The position numbers and the translations under genes were made by a program. A DNA stretch of 64,000 nucleotides from NCBI RefSeq assembly GCF_001676025.1, contig NZ_LZFW01000001.1:62001-126000 (forward strand). Direction: 5' to 3'. Below, piece by piece: positions 21,873-33,015 of this stretch (its first letter is position 1; each line of letters begins with the position of its first letter). The notes beneath the pieces were generated by a model. It did no database searches. It was not told where the DNA came from and saw only the letters and a program-made list of their open reading frames with translations. The DNA is from Vibrio sp. UCD-FRSSP16_30 (lineage in GTDB: Bacteria > Pseudomonadota > Gammaproteobacteria > Enterobacterales > Vibrionaceae).

Positions 21873-22931
21873 TTGGAATTTTTGTTAGACTACGGCTTGT
21901 TTTTGGCCAAAATTGTTACGTTTGTCGCCGCTATTATTGCAATCATAGTCATTGCTAAATCAGCTTCATCTAAAGGTGGCGCGAAAGGTTCACTTGAAGT
22001 CACCAACCTTTCTGAACTTCACGAGAATAATATTGAGCTAATGGAACATCATCTACATGATGAAGCTTTCATTAAAGCGCGAGATAAAGCAGCGAAAAAA
22101 GAACTAAAAGAACAAGAGAAAGCACGTACTAAAGAGATCAAAGAAGCGGTTAAAAATGGCCAGCTTGACTCAAAACGTAAATCTCATCTATTTGTTTTGG
22201 ATTTTAATGGCAGCATTGATGCCAAAGAAGTTACTCAACTTCGCGAAGAAATTACCGCGGTGTTAGCGTGTGCTCGTGACGGTGACGAAGTGTTAGTTCG
22301 TCTTGAATCTGGCGGCGGCATGGTGCACGGCTATGGTCTAGCCGCTTCTCAGCTAGATCGTATTAAAGCGGCCAACATTCCATTGACCATTGCGGTTGAT
22401 AAAGTCGCGGCAAGTGGCGGTTATATGATGGCGTGTGTGGCGGATAAAATTGTATCAGCGCCATTTGCTATCGTTGGCTCTATTGGCGTGATTGCGCAAA
22501 TTCCTAACTTTCATAAGTTGCTTAAAAAGAACAACGTTGAATTTGAACAAGTGACCGCAGGTGAGTACAAACGTACTTTGACTATGTTTGGTGAAAATAC
22601 GGACAAAGCGCGCGATAAATTCAAACAAGAGCTAGAAGAAACTCATGACTTGTTTAAAGATTTTATCCGTGAGCGTCGCCCTGCGTTAGAACTTGATAAT
22701 GTTGCCACTGGTGAGCATTGGTATGGTTCACAAGCTTTGGCTCTAGGCCTAATAGATAAAGTGCAAACGTCTGACGATCTGGTGATTGAAGCGTGTAAAG
22801 ATAAAACCGTACTTGCCGTTCAGTATGTACAAAAGAAAAAGCTAGCTGATAAATTTGGCAAAGCGGCGGCTGAGGCGACAGATTCAGTGTTGCTAAAATG
22901 GGTTCAACGAGGTCAAAGACCGATTGTTTAA
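21873..22931 (+). CDS. sohB: Inner-membrane S49 protease SohB
   Basis: Signal-peptide-peptidase-type serine protease of 352 aa. The start codon is TTG at 21873, supported by AGGG upstream and by the N-terminus matching SohB (EFLLDYGLFLAKIVTF). An N-terminal transmembrane helix lies near residues 8-28, followed by a charged coiled segment. The putative catalytic pair is Ser181 (VAASGGYMMA) and Lys233 (AGEYKRTL). It is related to SppA but carries only one catalytic unit. In E. coli extra copies suppress loss of the DegP protease. Confidence 0.92.
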   Translation: MEFLLDYGLFLAKIVTFVAAIIAIIVIAKSASSKGGAKGSLEVTNLSELHENNIELMEHHLHDEAFIKARDKAAKKELKEQEKARTKEIKEAVKNGQLDSKRKSHLFVLDFNGSIDAKEVTQLREEITAVLACARDGDEVLVRLESGGGMVHGYGLAASQLDRIKAANIPLTIAVDKVAASGGYMMACVADKIVSAPFAIVGSIGVIAQIPNFHKLLKKNNVEFEQVTAGEYKRTLTMFGENTDKARDKFKQELEETHDLFKDFIRERRPALELDNVATGEHWYGSQALALGLIDKVQTSDDLVIEACKDKTVLAVQYVQKKKLADKFGKAAAEATDSVLLKWVQRGQRPIV

Positions 22932-22957
22932 TCTGATTACTTGTTCAAATTAATCAT

Positions 22958-22985
22958 GGCCGACCTTTTGTGGTTGGCCTTTTTG
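22958..22985 (+). terminator. Rho-independent terminator of sohB
   Basis: GGCCGACC TTTTGT GGTTGGCC followed by TTTTTG. The eight-pair stem has one wobble pair and starts 26 bp after the sohB stop. Confidence 0.9.
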
Positions 22986-23104
22986 TTATTTAGTTTCCTC
23001 CTTCTTTATAGCACGGAGCTCTCCAGATAATGTTGATGCTCTATATCACAAGTGACTGCCCATATTCTTCAATGTTATTGCTCGCGCCCTGCGGTAATAA
23101 CCTC

Positions 23105-23110
23105 TATAAT
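23105..23110 (+). promoter_or_regulatory. Possible -10 box of the cmk promoter
   Basis: A consensus TATAAT lies 69 bp upstream of the cmk start codon, after the sohB terminator. No -35 box with standard spacing is obvious. Confidence 0.35.
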
Positions 23111-23178
23111 ATGCCCGCGTTCATTGATGCGCACTTAGGGCAAAGACCCACAACAAAAGAAAAACATCTGGAGTAACT

Positions 23179-23856
23179 ATGTCTTCTCTTTCTCCTGTCA
23201 TTACCGTAGACGGCCCAAGTGGGGCAGGTAAGGGCACTTTATGTATGATGTTGGCTAACAAACTAGGCTTTCAATTACTCGATTCTGGCGCGATTTATCG
23301 TGTATTGGCACTCGCGGCGATTCACCATGGTGTGGATCTTGAATCTGAAGATGCTTTAGTTCCTCTTGCGACGCACTTAGATGTGCAGTTCATCGCGCAG
23401 GGTGACTTGGTTCAGGTTATCCTCGAAGGTGAAGATGTTTCGGGCGAACTAAGAAAAGAAGAAACGGGTATGGCGGCATCGAAAGTGGCGGCTTTACCGC
23501 GTGTTCGTGAGGCGCTATTACGCCGTCAGCGTGCTTTTCAAGCAGAGCCGGGTCTTGTTGCAGATGGTCGTGATATGGGAACGGTTGTATTTACAAATGC
23601 AGTCGCGAAGATTTTCCTTGATGCAAGTGCCCAGGAGCGAGCTCAAAGACGCTTTAATCAGTTGCAAGGCAAGGGCTTAGAGGTTAGTATTGACCACCTT
23701 TTAAGCGAGATCCAAGAACGAGACTATCGTGACCGCAACCGAAAAGTTGCGCCTTTACGTCCGGCTGATGACGCTTTAGTGCTTGATTCTACAGAACTTT
23801 CTATTGATGAAGTCGTAGAGAAAGCCTTACAATTTATCGAATCTAAATTGTCTTGA
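23179..23856 (+). CDS. cmk: Cytidylate kinase
   Basis: Phosphorylates CMP and dCMP using ATP. The P-loop [13 protein letters not shown] is at residues 10-22, with DSGAIYR following, and [11 protein letters not shown] and RDYRDRNR further on, as in all Cmk. Length is 225 aa. The ATG is preceded by CTGGAG. It lies directly upstream of rpsA, the universal arrangement in gammaproteobacteria. Confidence 0.96.
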   Translation: MSSLSPVITVDGPSGAGKGTLCMMLANKLGFQLLDSGAIYRVLALAAIHHGVDLESEDALVPLATHLDVQFIAQGDLVQVILEGEDVSGELRKEETGMAASKVAALPRVREALLRRQRAFQAEPGLVADGRDMGTVVFTNAVAKIFLDASAQERAQRRFNQLQGKGLEVSIDHLLSEIQERDYRDRNRKVAPLRPADDALVLDSTELSIDEVVEKALQFIESKLS

Positions 23857-23895
23857 TGCATTCCTAAATAGGAAGTCAGGGCATTATGGTACGTT

Positions 23896-23978
23896 GGTCC
23901 CAAGGATGATGACCGGCGAATTTATCAACCCCTCGCGGCAGGATGCCCGTGGACGTTTAAATATTGAAGATCTAATAA
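23896..23978 (+). promoter_or_regulatory. rpsA leader with GGA-loop hairpins
   Basis: The rpsA leader contains GGTC/GACC enclosing a GGA (23904-23906), then GGCA-GGA-TGCC, a stem whose loop is exactly GGA (23937-23947), then CGT-GG-ACG. The start codon has no canonical Shine-Dalgarno, only GAAG about 10 bases upstream. In E. coli the rpsA leader likewise lacks a proper Shine-Dalgarno and folds into GGA-bearing hairpins that mediate S1 autoregulation. GGA loops are also CsrA targets. Confidence 0.55.
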
Positions 23979-25649
23979 ATGACTGAATCTTTTGCTCAAC
24001 TCTTTGAAGAGTTTCTAAACGAAACTGAATTCCAACAAGGTAGTATCGTTAAGGGTACTGTAGTAGCTATCGAGAACGGTTTCGTTCTTGTTGATGCTGG
24101 CCTTAAGTCTGAGTCTGCTATCCCTGCAGAACAATTCAAGAACGCTGCTGGCGAACTTGAAGTTGCAGTAGGCGACGAAGTAGACGTAGCGCTTGATGCT
24201 GTTGAAGATGGTTTCGGTGAAACTCAACTTTCTCGTGAGAAAGCTAAGCGTCACGAAGCTTGGATCGTACTTGAAAAAGCTTACGAAGAAGCTGAAACTG
24301 TTGTTGGTATCATCAACGGTAAAGTTAAAGGCGGTTTCACTGTTGAACTTAACGGTATCCGTGCTTTCCTACCAGGTTCTCTAGTAGACGTACGTCCTAT
24401 CCGCGACACTGCTCACCTAGAAAACAAAGAGCTAGAGTTCAAAGTAATCAAGCTTGATCAGAAGCGCAACAACGTTGTTGTTTCTCGTCGTGCTGTTATC
24501 GAATCTGAAAACAGTGTTGAGCGTGACGAACTTCTTGAGACTCTACAAGAAGGTACTGAAGTTAAAGGTATCGTTAAGAACCTTACTGACTACGGTGCAT
24601 TCGTTGACCTTGGTGGCGTAGATGGTCTACTTCACATCACTGATATGGCTTGGAAACGTGTTAAGCACCCATCTGAGATCGTAAATGTTGGTGACGAGAT
24701 CCTAGTTAAAGTTCTTAAGTTTGACCGTGAGCGCACTCGTGTTTCTCTAGGTCTTAAGCAACTTGGCGAAGATCCATGGGTAGCTATCGCTAAGCGTTAC
24801 CCTGAAGGTCACAAACTTACAGGTCGTGTTACTAACCTAACTGACTACGGTTGCTTCGTTGAAATCGAAGAAGGCGTTGAAGGTCTAGTTCACGTTTCTG
24901 AAATGGATTGGACTAACAAGAACATCCACCCTTCTAAAGTTGTGAACGTAGGCGACGAAGTTGAGGTTATGGTTCTTGAGATTGACGAAGAACGTCGTCG
25001 TATCTCTCTAGGTCTAAAACAATGTAAAGCTAACCCTTGGCAGTCATTCGCTGAAATTCAAGCGAAAGGCGATCAAGTTACTGGTAAGATCAAGTCTATC
25101 ACTGACTTCGGTATCTTCATCGGTCTAGAAGGCGGCATTGACGGTCTAGTTCACCTGTCTGACATTTCTTGGAACGTTGCTGGCGAAGACGCAGTACGCG
25201 AATACAAGAAAGGCGACGAAATCTCAGCTGTTGTTCTTGCAGTAGATGCAGAACGTGAGCGTATTTCTCTTGGCGTTAAGCAAATGGAAAACGACCCGTT
25301 CAACAACTATGTTGCTGACAACAAAAAAGGTACTCTAGTTTCTGGTACTGTAACTGCAGTTGACGCAAAAGGTGCTACAATTGAACTTGTAGACGGCGTT
25401 GAAGGTTACATTCGTGCTTCTGAAGTATCTCGTGACCGTATCGAAGATGCGTCTCTAATCCTAAGCGTTGGCGATAGCGTTGAAGCGAAGTTCACTGGTG
25501 TAGACCGTAAGAACCGCGTAATCAACCTATCTATCAAAGCTAAAGACCAAGCTGAAGAGCAAGAAGCAATGGCTTCACTGAACAAAGCTGAAGACGGCGG
25601 GTTCGGTAATGCTATGGCAGATGCATTCAAGGCTGCTAAAGGCGAATAA
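23979..25649 (+). CDS. rpsA: 30S ribosomal protein S1
   Basis: Large RNA-binding ribosomal protein that recruits mRNA to the 30S subunit. Six S1-type OB-fold repeats run through the 556 residues, with recurring signatures such as [22 protein letters not shown], and [13 protein letters not shown] between them. Codon use is strongly biased, as expected for a very abundant protein. It lies between cmk and ihfB and ends at a strong terminator. Confidence 0.97.
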   Translation: MTESFAQLFEEFLNETEFQQGSIVKGTVVAIENGFVLVDAGLKSESAIPAEQFKNAAGELEVAVGDEVDVALDAVEDGFGETQLSREKAKRHEAWIVLEKAYEEAETVVGIINGKVKGGFTVELNGIRAFLPGSLVDVRPIRDTAHLENKELEFKVIKLDQKRNNVVVSRRAVIESENSVERDELLETLQEGTEVKGIVKNLTDYGAFVDLGGVDGLLHITDMAWKRVKHPSEIVNVGDEILVKVLKFDRERTRVSLGLKQLGEDPWVAIAKRYPEGHKLTGRVTNLTDYGCFVEIEEGVEGLVHVSEMDWTNKNIHPSKVVNVGDEVEVMVLEIDEERRRISLGLKQCKANPWQSFAEIQAKGDQVTGKIKSITDFGIFIGLEGGIDGLVHLSDISWNVAGEDAVREYKKGDEISAVVLAVDAERERISLGVKQMENDPFNNYVADNKKGTLVSGTVTAVDAKGATIELVDGVEGYIRASEVSRDRIEDASLILSVGDSVEAKFTGVDRKNRVINLSIKAKDQAEEQEAMASLNKAEDGGFGNAMADAFKAAKGE

Positions 25650-25681
25650 TCACTTTTTTAATTAAAAGTTGACCGCTAAGA

Positions 25682-25707
25682 GGGAGCCCACAAGGCTCCC
25701 TTTTTTT
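25682..25707 (+). terminator. Rho-independent terminator of rpsA
   Basis: GGGAGCC CACAA GGCTCCC followed by TTTTTTT: a perfect seven-pair GC-rich stem 32 bp after the rpsA stop. Confidence 0.95.
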
Positions 25708-25728
25708 GATTTGTGAATGAGGGAAACT

Positions 25729-26013
25729 ATGACAAAGTCTGAGTTGATCGAAAGACTGTGCGCTGAGCAGACACACTTATCTGCTAAAGAAATTGAAGAT
25801 GCTGTAAAAGACATTATTGAATATATGGCTGATACTCTAGAAGGTGGTGAGCGAATCGAAATTCGTGGTTTCGGTAGTTTTTCTCTTCACTATCGAGAAC
25901 CTCGTTTGGGACGTAATCCTAAAACTGGTGACCAAGTGGATTTGGACGGAAAATTTGTTCCTCACTTTAAGCCAGGCAAAGAATTACGCGAACGTGTTAA
26001 CGCCAGTCTATAA
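25729..26013 (+). CDS. ihfB: Integration host factor subunit beta
   Basis: DNA-bending HU/IHF family protein, the partner of IhfA. I start it at 25729, four codons inside the longest frame, because AGGGA is correctly spaced and the protein then begins [10 protein letters not shown]. The family segment [26 protein letters not shown], including the intercalating Pro region, is complete (94 aa). It has its own strong terminator downstream. Confidence 0.97.
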   Translation: MTKSELIERLCAEQTHLSAKEIEDAVKDIIEYMADTLEGGERIEIRGFGSFSLHYREPRLGRNPKTGDQVDLDGKFVPHFKPGKELRERVNASL

Positions 26014-26032
26014 TGATAAAAATTAAGTAAGA

Positions 26033-26064
26033 ACGGCACTTCTCTCTTGAAGTGCCGTTTTTTT
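26033..26064 (+). terminator. Rho-independent terminator of ihfB
   Basis: ACGGCACTTC TCTCTT GAAGTGCCGT followed by T7: a perfect ten-pair stem 19 bp after the ihfB stop. Confidence 0.95.
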
Positions 26065-26091
26065 CGTTATGCTTTTAAAGATGACTCAAAT

Positions 26092-26142
26092 TTGACATCA
26101 AAAAAATCAATTTTTAGATACTTAACATGATGATTATCATCG
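26092..26142 (+). promoter_or_regulatory. lapA promoter candidate with Fur-like box
   Basis: TTGACA (26092-26097), a 17-bp spacer and TAGATA (26115-26120) form a plausible sigma70 promoter. Just downstream, TGATGATTATCATCG (26128-26142) contains a GATGAT-T-ATCATC palindrome and matches 11 of 14 positions of the 7-1-7 Fur consensus. It overlaps the expected transcription start. Confidence 0.45.
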
Positions 26143-26214
26143 ATTTAGCATGGTGTAGGATGTCAAATTCCTGCATAATCAACACAAGTATACTAATTAA
26201 AAAGGGCCGCTATA

Positions 26215-26520
26215 GTGAAAATTATTAAGATCGTATTAGTGTTGATTTTGTTTCTTTTTGCATTGGCATTAGGCGCACAAAATCAAGTAGTGGTGACTTT
26301 TAATTACCTATTTGCTGAAGGTGACTTTCATCTTTCTACTTTAATTGGTGCTGTATTTGTCACCGGTTTTGTGATGGCGGGCGTTATTTTTGGCAGCATG
26401 TATTTTAAGTCTCAGTTAAAAGTACGAAAACTCAATCGCCAGTTAAAGAAATTAACACCTCAAGTGAGCGCACCTGTTGCGACGCCTTCAACTTCTGTTA
26501 CTAATACTATTGTTAAGTAA
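26215..26520 (+). CDS. lapA: Lipopolysaccharide assembly protein LapA
   Basis: Inner-membrane protein of 101 aa with two hydrophobic helices (about residues 3-21 and 40-64) and a basic cytoplasmic tail. It works with LapB in controlling LPS synthesis through LpxC turnover. The start is GTG at 26215, preceded by AGGG. It overlaps nothing but is separated from lapB by only 8 bp, so they are one operon, as in E. coli. Confidence 0.9.
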   Translation: MKIIKIVLVLILFLFALALGAQNQVVVTFNYLFAEGDFHLSTLIGAVFVTGFVMAGVIFGSMYFKSQLKVRKLNRQLKKLTPQVSAPVATPSTSVTNTIVK

Positions 26521-26528
26521 CACGCTGA

Positions 26529-27698
26529 ATGCTTGAGCTTTTATTTCTACTTTTACCAATTGCAGCAGCCTATGGATGGTACATGGGTCAGCGCAGTGCA
26601 CGTCAAGAATCTCAAAGACACTCAAACCAAATTTCTCGTCAATATATGCATGGCTTAAATCTATTGCTATCAGAGCAATCAGATAAAGCCGTTGATCACT
26701 TTATTGAATTACTGCAAGTTGATGATGAAACCATTGATACCCACTTAGCGTTGGGCAACCTGTTTCGTTCTCGTGGCGAAGTTGATCGCGCTATACGGAT
26801 TCACCAAAGCTTAATTACTCGAACTGAGTTGACCATAGATCAAAAGAACATTGCGCTGCAGCAATTGGCAAAAGATTATATGGTTTCTGGCTTTCTAGAT
26901 CGCGCTGAAAAAATCTATGAACAACTGGTTGATGAGCCTGAGCATAAACGAGATGCACTGATTCAACTGGTTTCTATCTATCAGCAGACAAAAGAGTGGA
27001 GCAATGCCATTCACTATGCGGGACTGCTGGTTAAGATGGGCAGTAAAAAAACACGCATAAATATTGCTCATTATTGGTGTGAGCTAGCAATTAGTGAAAA
27101 GGCCTTTGGTAAACGCAGTAAATCCATTCAATATTTTAAGAAAGCATTATCGGAAGACTCTAAATGTGTTCGTGCAAACATCTCGCTTGGCCGAATGTAC
27201 ATGGAGACAGAAGAGTATGCCAAAAGCTTGCGCTATTTCGAGTCTATCGTAGATCAAGATATAGACTATGTGAGTGAGGTATTGCCTAACATCGCTGACT
27301 GTTATCATCATTTAGGTCAAGAACCTGAGCTATTTGAGTTTTTGAAGCTCTGTATGGATAAAGGTGCCGGCGTTTCGGTGGAATTAATGCTGGCGCAAAT
27401 GGTTGCTCAGCATGAAGGTATCTCTGTCGCACAAACGTTACTCACTAGACAGCTAACAAAAAACCCGACCATGAAAGGCTTTTATCGCCTGATTGATTAT
27501 CATGCGGCAGAAGCGGAAGAGGGCAGTGCAAAGGACAGTCTGACCCATCTGCAAGCAATGGTGGGTGAGCAATTGAAAATAAAACCGCATCATCGATGCC
27601 GTAAGTGTGGTTACTCAACTCACGCTCTGCATTGGCATTGTCCTTCGTGTCGTAGTTGGGGCAGTATCAAGCCTATCCGAGGATTAGACGGAGAATAA
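26529..27698 (+). CDS. lapB: Lipopolysaccharide assembly protein LapB (YciM)
   Basis: Membrane-anchored TPR protein that with FtsH controls LpxC and so LPS amount. An N-terminal hydrophobic segment (residues 1-17) is followed by a long TPR array, and the C-terminus has a rubredoxin-like metal site CRKCGY...HCPSCRSW with four cysteines. The length, 389 aa, equals that of the E. coli protein. It lies between lapA and pyrF, as in E. coli. Confidence 0.95.
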   Translation: MLELLFLLLPIAAAYGWYMGQRSARQESQRHSNQISRQYMHGLNLLLSEQSDKAVDHFIELLQVDDETIDTHLALGNLFRSRGEVDRAIRIHQSLITRTELTIDQKNIALQQLAKDYMVSGFLDRAEKIYEQLVDEPEHKRDALIQLVSIYQQTKEWSNAIHYAGLLVKMGSKKTRINIAHYWCELAISEKAFGKRSKSIQYFKKALSEDSKCVRANISLGRMYMETEEYAKSLRYFESIVDQDIDYVSEVLPNIADCYHHLGQEPELFEFLKLCMDKGAGVSVELMLAQMVAQHEGISVAQTLLTRQLTKNPTMKGFYRLIDYHAAEAEEGSAKDSLTHLQAMVGEQLKIKPHHRCRKCGYSTHALHWHCPSCRSWGSIKPIRGLDGE

Positions 27699-27783
27699 AA
27701 AGTGCTTCGCTCTAACATTCTTGCTCATAGGAGGTTAGAATAGGCGCGCTTTATCCCTTATCCCCCAATTAGGAGACCCCTCG

Positions 27784-28476
27784 ATGGATCAAAAAGTGAT
27801 TGTTGCTCTCGATTACGACAACATAAATGACGCTTTAAACTTTGTAGACAGAATTGACCCAGCTTCTTGCCGCGTTAAAGTAGGCAAAGAAATGTTTACG
27901 TTATTTGGTCCTGAGTTTGTAAAGCAACTCCATCAAAAAGGCTTTTCTGTCTTCTTAGATCTTAAATTTCATGATATTCCAAATACTTGCTCAAAAGCGG
28001 TACGCGCTGCTGCAGAAATGGGTGTTTGGATGGTTAACGTTCATGCCAGTGGTGGTGAGCGTATGATGACCGCTTCTCGTGAGATTTTAGAACCGTATGG
28101 TAAAGACCGTCCATTACTGATTGCCGTTACGGTACTCACTAGTATGGAACAATCAGATTTAGCCGGTATTGGTTTAAATGTGGCACCGAAAGATCAGGTA
28201 TTGCGCCTAGCGACACTGACTAAAAATAGTGGTTTAGATGGTGTGGTATGTTCAGCGCAAGAAGCAAGCTTCCTAAAGTCTGACTTAGGTAAAGAGTTTA
28301 AGCTGATTACCCCTGGTATTCGTCCTGCAGGTTCGGCTGTTGGCGATCAAAAACGCATCATGACTCCAGTTGATGCGATTCAAGCTGGCTCTGACTACCT
28401 TGTGATTGGTCGTCCTATCACTCAAGCGGCTAACCCTGCTCAAGTGCTAGCGGATATTAACGCAACACTTGCTTAA
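27784..28476 (+). CDS. pyrF: Orotidine 5'-phosphate decarboxylase
   Basis: Last step of UMP synthesis. The DxKxxD catalytic motif is [11 protein letters not shown] (Asp59, Lys61, Asp64), and the C-terminal phosphate-binding loop is YLVIGRPIT. Length 230 aa. The ATG is preceded by AGGAG. It lies 85 bp after lapB and ends at a bidirectional terminator shared with miaE. Confidence 0.96.
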   Translation: MDQKVIVALDYDNINDALNFVDRIDPASCRVKVGKEMFTLFGPEFVKQLHQKGFSVFLDLKFHDIPNTCSKAVRAAAEMGVWMVNVHASGGERMMTASREILEPYGKDRPLLIAVTVLTSMEQSDLAGIGLNVAPKDQVLRLATLTKNSGLDGVVCSAQEASFLKSDLGKEFKLITPGIRPAGSAVGDQKRIMTPVDAIQAGSDYLVIGRPITQAANPAQVLADINATLA

Positions 28477-28487
28477 TCATCTTTAAT

Positions 28488-28519
28488 AAAAAATTGGAAT
28501 GCAAAGCATTCCAATTTTT
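28488..28519. terminator. Bidirectional terminator between pyrF and miaE
   Basis: AATTGGAATGC AAA GCATTCCAATT is a perfect stem with A-rich left and T-rich right flanks. It can terminate pyrF on the plus strand and miaE on the minus strand. Confidence 0.92.
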
Positions 28520-28536
28520 CCCCAGTTGCCAGTTAT

Positions 28537-29310
28537 TTAGACCGTTACGGCCTCACCGATCGGTGCACCACTATGAAATTTAAATTCATTATCTGATGAT
28601 GTAATCAGATCAGCTTCTACTTTTGCAAAGTAGGCGATACGCTCACTAATGTCTTCCCCTGCAATCTGCTGAGCTAACGCAAGATAGTCTTGATAGTGAC
28701 GGGCTTCTGAGCGAAGCAGTGAGATATAGAAGTTTTTAATATCGTCATCCATGTACGGTGCAAGCGCGGCAAATCGCTCACAAGAACGCGCCTCAATAAA
28801 TGCCCCTACAATTAACTTATCAACAAGAGTTTGCGGCTCATGGGTGATAACGTGTTTGAGAAGCCCTTTGGCGTAGCGCCCAGCAGGAACGTGGTGATAT
28901 TCAATATTGCGATTGTTCATGATCTCTAATACTTGATAAAAATGATGCAGTTCTTCTTTGATGAGTAGCACCATTTTATCGATAAGATCTTGGCTATAAG
29001 GTGAATCTGACTGAGCAATAATGCCTTTTGAGATATTACTCTTTCCTTTTAAGCTCGCCAGATCACCCACTCTCTTATAAGCAAATTCTTCATAGGGTTT
29101 AAACCAGTCGAGTAGTTGCTGCTTGCTGTTATTATCTGCGGCATATTTACGAATAAGATACATCGCAGATTGTCCCGCCTTTAGCTCACACAATAAATGA
29201 TCAATTAATACTATTGGTAATCGCTGCGGCTTTTTCGCTTCATTTATCCATGAAGTGGGCGTAGTGCAATTAAGAAATTGATGAATAGGGTCAAGGAGTT
29301 GCTGATACAT
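28537..29310 (-). CDS. miaE: tRNA-(ms2i6A) hydroxylase MiaE
   Basis: Non-haem diiron monooxygenase that hydroxylates the isopentenyl group of ms2i6A37 in tRNA. The ferritin-like fold supplies the ligands, visible as Glu in CELKAG, EELHHFYQ, EARSCERF and RSEARHYQDY. Length 257 aa is normal. It is divergent from cysB. E. coli lacks this gene, while many other gammaproteobacteria have it. Confidence 0.94.
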   Translation of the reverse strand: MYQQLLDPIHQFLNCTTPTSWINEAKKPQRLPIVLIDHLLCELKAGQSAMYLIRKYAADNNSKQQLLDWFKPYEEFAYKRVGDLASLKGKSNISKGIIAQSDSPYSQDLIDKMVLLIKEELHHFYQVLEIMNNRNIEYHHVPAGRYAKGLLKHVITHEPQTLVDKLIVGAFIEARSCERFAALAPYMDDDIKNFYISLLRSEARHYQDYLALAQQIAGEDISERIAYFAKVEADLITSSDNEFKFHSGAPIGEAVTV

Positions 29311-29440
29311 GAAAAATCCAAGGTAATAATGGCTAGACGTAGCCTAAAAAAATTGTGAGGTTGTGTCTATAGTGGTTTCAATATCATGATAATTAACGAA
29401 ACTACTATTCAACATAACTAAAAAGCGTTATAACTAATAA

Positions 29441-30442
<1,002 letters not shown>

Positions 30443-30492
30443 TCATTTCTAATCTTGTCACTTCCCTCTAAAATACCCTTTTAGGGGGAAGC

Positions 30493-31692
30493 ATGCGCAC
30501 TCAATTTACCGTTCTCGATCAACTGCTCTTTGAGCATCAACACTTCTGGCGCTTTGAGCCTTTCCACGAAAGCTACGCTGTTAATCATCGCTTTAGCAAT
30601 ACTGTGCTTGGTGATTGGTTAGATGGTTTATCAGCGCAACAAGTTCAGCACTTTAAACAGGATGTATCGAGCTTAAATGTGCAGCTCAGTGAGCTTCTTC
30701 CTCAGCTAAACAAGCTAAATACTTTGTGCCAGATTGATCAGCATGACGTCAAATCTTTAGATCTTGATGCAAGGTTAGTCTCTGGTATCCCCGGGCGAAA
30801 ACTGTCACAGATCAGTGCCATGGGCGCACAAGCACTTAATACGCACTCTGGTAATCAATGGCTTGAATGGTGTGCAGGAAAAGGGTTTTTAGGACGTATT
30901 TTAGCCCAGCAATCACAGCAAGCGGTGACCAGTTTTGAATGGCAGGGCCCTTTGTGTGAGCATGGGCAAGCAGAAGCCGATAAACAGGAGCTACCAGTTA
31001 CCTTTGTGCAAGGTGACGCCTTTAACTGCGATCATCAAAAAGTGTTTAAGCCAAATCAACATGCGGTTGCCTTACATGCCTGTGGCGATTTACACGTTTC
31101 TTTGATGAAACATGCCATTGATTATCGCCTGCCTGCGCTGTCTATTGCGCCATGTTGTTATCACCTTATACAAGACAATGCCTATCAGCCAGTGTCAGCG
31201 GTGGCTCAGAATGCGCAAATCCATTTATCCAAGCCAGAGCTACGAATCCCTTTACAAGAGACTGTGACAGGGGGAGAGCGAGTCCTGCGTCATCGTTTTT
31301 TAGAAATGAGTTATCGGTTAGGTTTGGATGAATTATTGACAGAAGAATTAGATTTTAAAGAATACCAACCCATCCCCAGCATTAAAAAATCGTTATTACA
31401 GGAAGGATTTAAGGCATTTTGTGATTGGGCTGCAAATAAAAAAGGCTTTAGTTTGCCGGATTGTGATTTTGCGGCGTACCAGTTGAAAGGCGAGCAACGT
31501 TTTCAACGAATGGAAAAGTTAAGCTTAATACAAATGGCCTTTCATCGACCATTGGAAATGTGGCTGATTTTTGATAAGTCTTTGTTTTTAATTGAAAACG
31601 GTTACAAGGTCACCGTCAGTGAATTTTGCAGTAAAAGCGTCACGCCTAGGAATATTTTAATTCACGCGAAAAGGGAAGTAGGGTCATTCTAG
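30493..31692 (+). CDS. SAM-dependent methyltransferase (GSTCD-like)
   Basis: Protein of 399 aa with a Rossmann methyltransferase core. The SAM motif QWLEWCAGKGFLGRILA is near residue 120, followed by ALHACGDLHVSLMKHA and SIAPCCYHLI, the pattern of the methyltransferase domain related to human GSTCD, sometimes grouped with RNA methyltransferases. The N-terminal 90 residues are helical and not assigned. It begins 50 bp after cysB in the same direction, with AGGGGGA before the ATG. The substrate is unknown. Confidence 0.8.
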   Translation: MRTQFTVLDQLLFEHQHFWRFEPFHESYAVNHRFSNTVLGDWLDGLSAQQVQHFKQDVSSLNVQLSELLPQLNKLNTLCQIDQHDVKSLDLDARLVSGIPGRKLSQISAMGAQALNTHSGNQWLEWCAGKGFLGRILAQQSQQAVTSFEWQGPLCEHGQAEADKQELPVTFVQGDAFNCDHQKVFKPNQHAVALHACGDLHVSLMKHAIDYRLPALSIAPCCYHLIQDNAYQPVSAVAQNAQIHLSKPELRIPLQETVTGGERVLRHRFLEMSYRLGLDELLTEELDFKEYQPIPSIKKSLLQEGFKAFCDWAANKKGFSLPDCDFAAYQLKGEQRFQRMEKLSLIQMAFHRPLEMWLIFDKSLFLIENGYKVTVSEFCSKSVTPRNILIHAKREVGSF

Positions 31693-31730
31693 ATCTTAAG
31701 ATCCTAGCCCCTACATCCCGATCTATCGCC

Positions 31731-32858
31731 TTATTGCAGTGCGATTTCTATTGCTTTAGCAGGTTCAACATATTCAAGATTGAAGTTTTCTGCTACTTCT
31801 TTGCACGTCACCATGCCTTGGATGACATTAAGACCATTTAGGAACCCAGCATCGTCTGTTAGAGCCGCTTTTACGCCTTTATTTGCCAGTTGTAGAATGT
31901 ATGGCAATGTTGCGTTATTAAGGGCGTAGGTCGAGGTTCTGGCTACTGCGCCCGGCATATTTGCCACGCAATAGTGAACAACGTCATCAACGATATAAAT
32001 AGGGTCGGCATGAGTGGTTGCATGCGATGTTTCAAAGCAGCCGCCTTGATCTATCGCCACGTCAACAATTGCTGCGCCCGGTTTCATGGATTTTATGTGT
32101 CTTTTTGTAACAAGCTTTGGTGCGGCCGCGCCAGGGATTAATACCGCGCCGATAACCAAATCAGCGTCAAGTACGTGGCGATTTAGTGCTTCTTCAGTCG
32201 AATAAACTACTTTCGCTCTTCCTTGGAATTCCTCATCCAATGTTCTTAAAGTGTTAATATTGCGATCTAGGATAGTGACATCAGCCCGCATACCGACTGC
32301 CATTCTAGCGGCGTTTGAACCTACCACGCCGCCGCCAATGACAACCACTTTTGCTGGTTCAACTCCAGGGACGCCGCCGAGTAATAAACCTCGACCGCCA
32401 TTGGACTTTTCTAATGCTTGTGCACCTGCTTGAATAGACATTCTTCCAGCAACTTCAGACATTGGAGCTAAAAGAGGTAGTTGATTTAAGCGGTCGGTCA
32501 CGGTTTCGTACGCAATGCAGGTCGCTTTGCTATTGATTAGTTGTTCAGTTTGTGGAAAATCAGGAGCTAAGTGTAAATAAGTAAACAATATTTGCCCTTC
32601 GCGAAGCATTGCTCGCTCGATGGCTTGAGGTTCTTTAACTTTCACGATCATCTCTGCTTGAGCAAAAATTTCCGTTGCGGTTGGAAGAATGGATGCACCG
32701 GCTGCGATATAGTCATCGTCGCTGAAACCTATGCCTGAACCGGCTAGAGTTTCAACAATTACCTGGTGTCCGTTAGAGGTAACTTCTCTCACGCTGTCTG
32801 GAACCATGCCTACTCGGTACTCATGGTTTTTGATCTCTTTAGGGATGCCAATGATCAT
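31731..32858 (-). CDS. ald: Alanine dehydrogenase
   Basis: NAD-dependent enzyme interconverting L-alanine and pyruvate plus ammonia. Substrate residues known from the family are present: Arg15 (HEYRVGMVP), Lys75 (VKVKEP) and His96 (TYLHLAPD), and the NAD-binding [13 protein letters not shown] is near residue 177. The segment [21 protein letters not shown] is diagnostic. Length 375 aa. It is divergent from lrp; in several bacteria an Lrp/AsnC protein controls ald, so the neighbour is a likely regulator. Confidence 0.95.
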   Translation of the reverse strand: MIIGIPKEIKNHEYRVGMVPDSVREVTSNGHQVIVETLAGSGIGFSDDDYIAAGASILPTATEIFAQAEMIVKVKEPQAIERAMLREGQILFTYLHLAPDFPQTEQLINSKATCIAYETVTDRLNQLPLLAPMSEVAGRMSIQAGAQALEKSNGGRGLLLGGVPGVEPAKVVVIGGGVVGSNAARMAVGMRADVTILDRNINTLRTLDEEFQGRAKVVYSTEEALNRHVLDADLVIGAVLIPGAAAPKLVTKRHIKSMKPGAAIVDVAIDQGGCFETSHATTHADPIYIVDDVVHYCVANMPGAVARTSTYALNNATLPYILQLANKGVKAALTDDAGFLNGLNVIQGMVTCKEVAENFNLEYVEPAKAIEIALQ

Positions 32859-33015
32859 CCTGACTCCTTATTGTTTTCTAGTGATAGTATCTATGTTTTT
32901 GTTATATGTAGGGTGTTATCGACTAGTATATAGCTATTTGTATAAATTTTAGTGCTGAATATCTTATTATTGTAGTGTATCTTGTTGCAAGGAAGTAAAA
33001 AGATGGAGAAAAACC

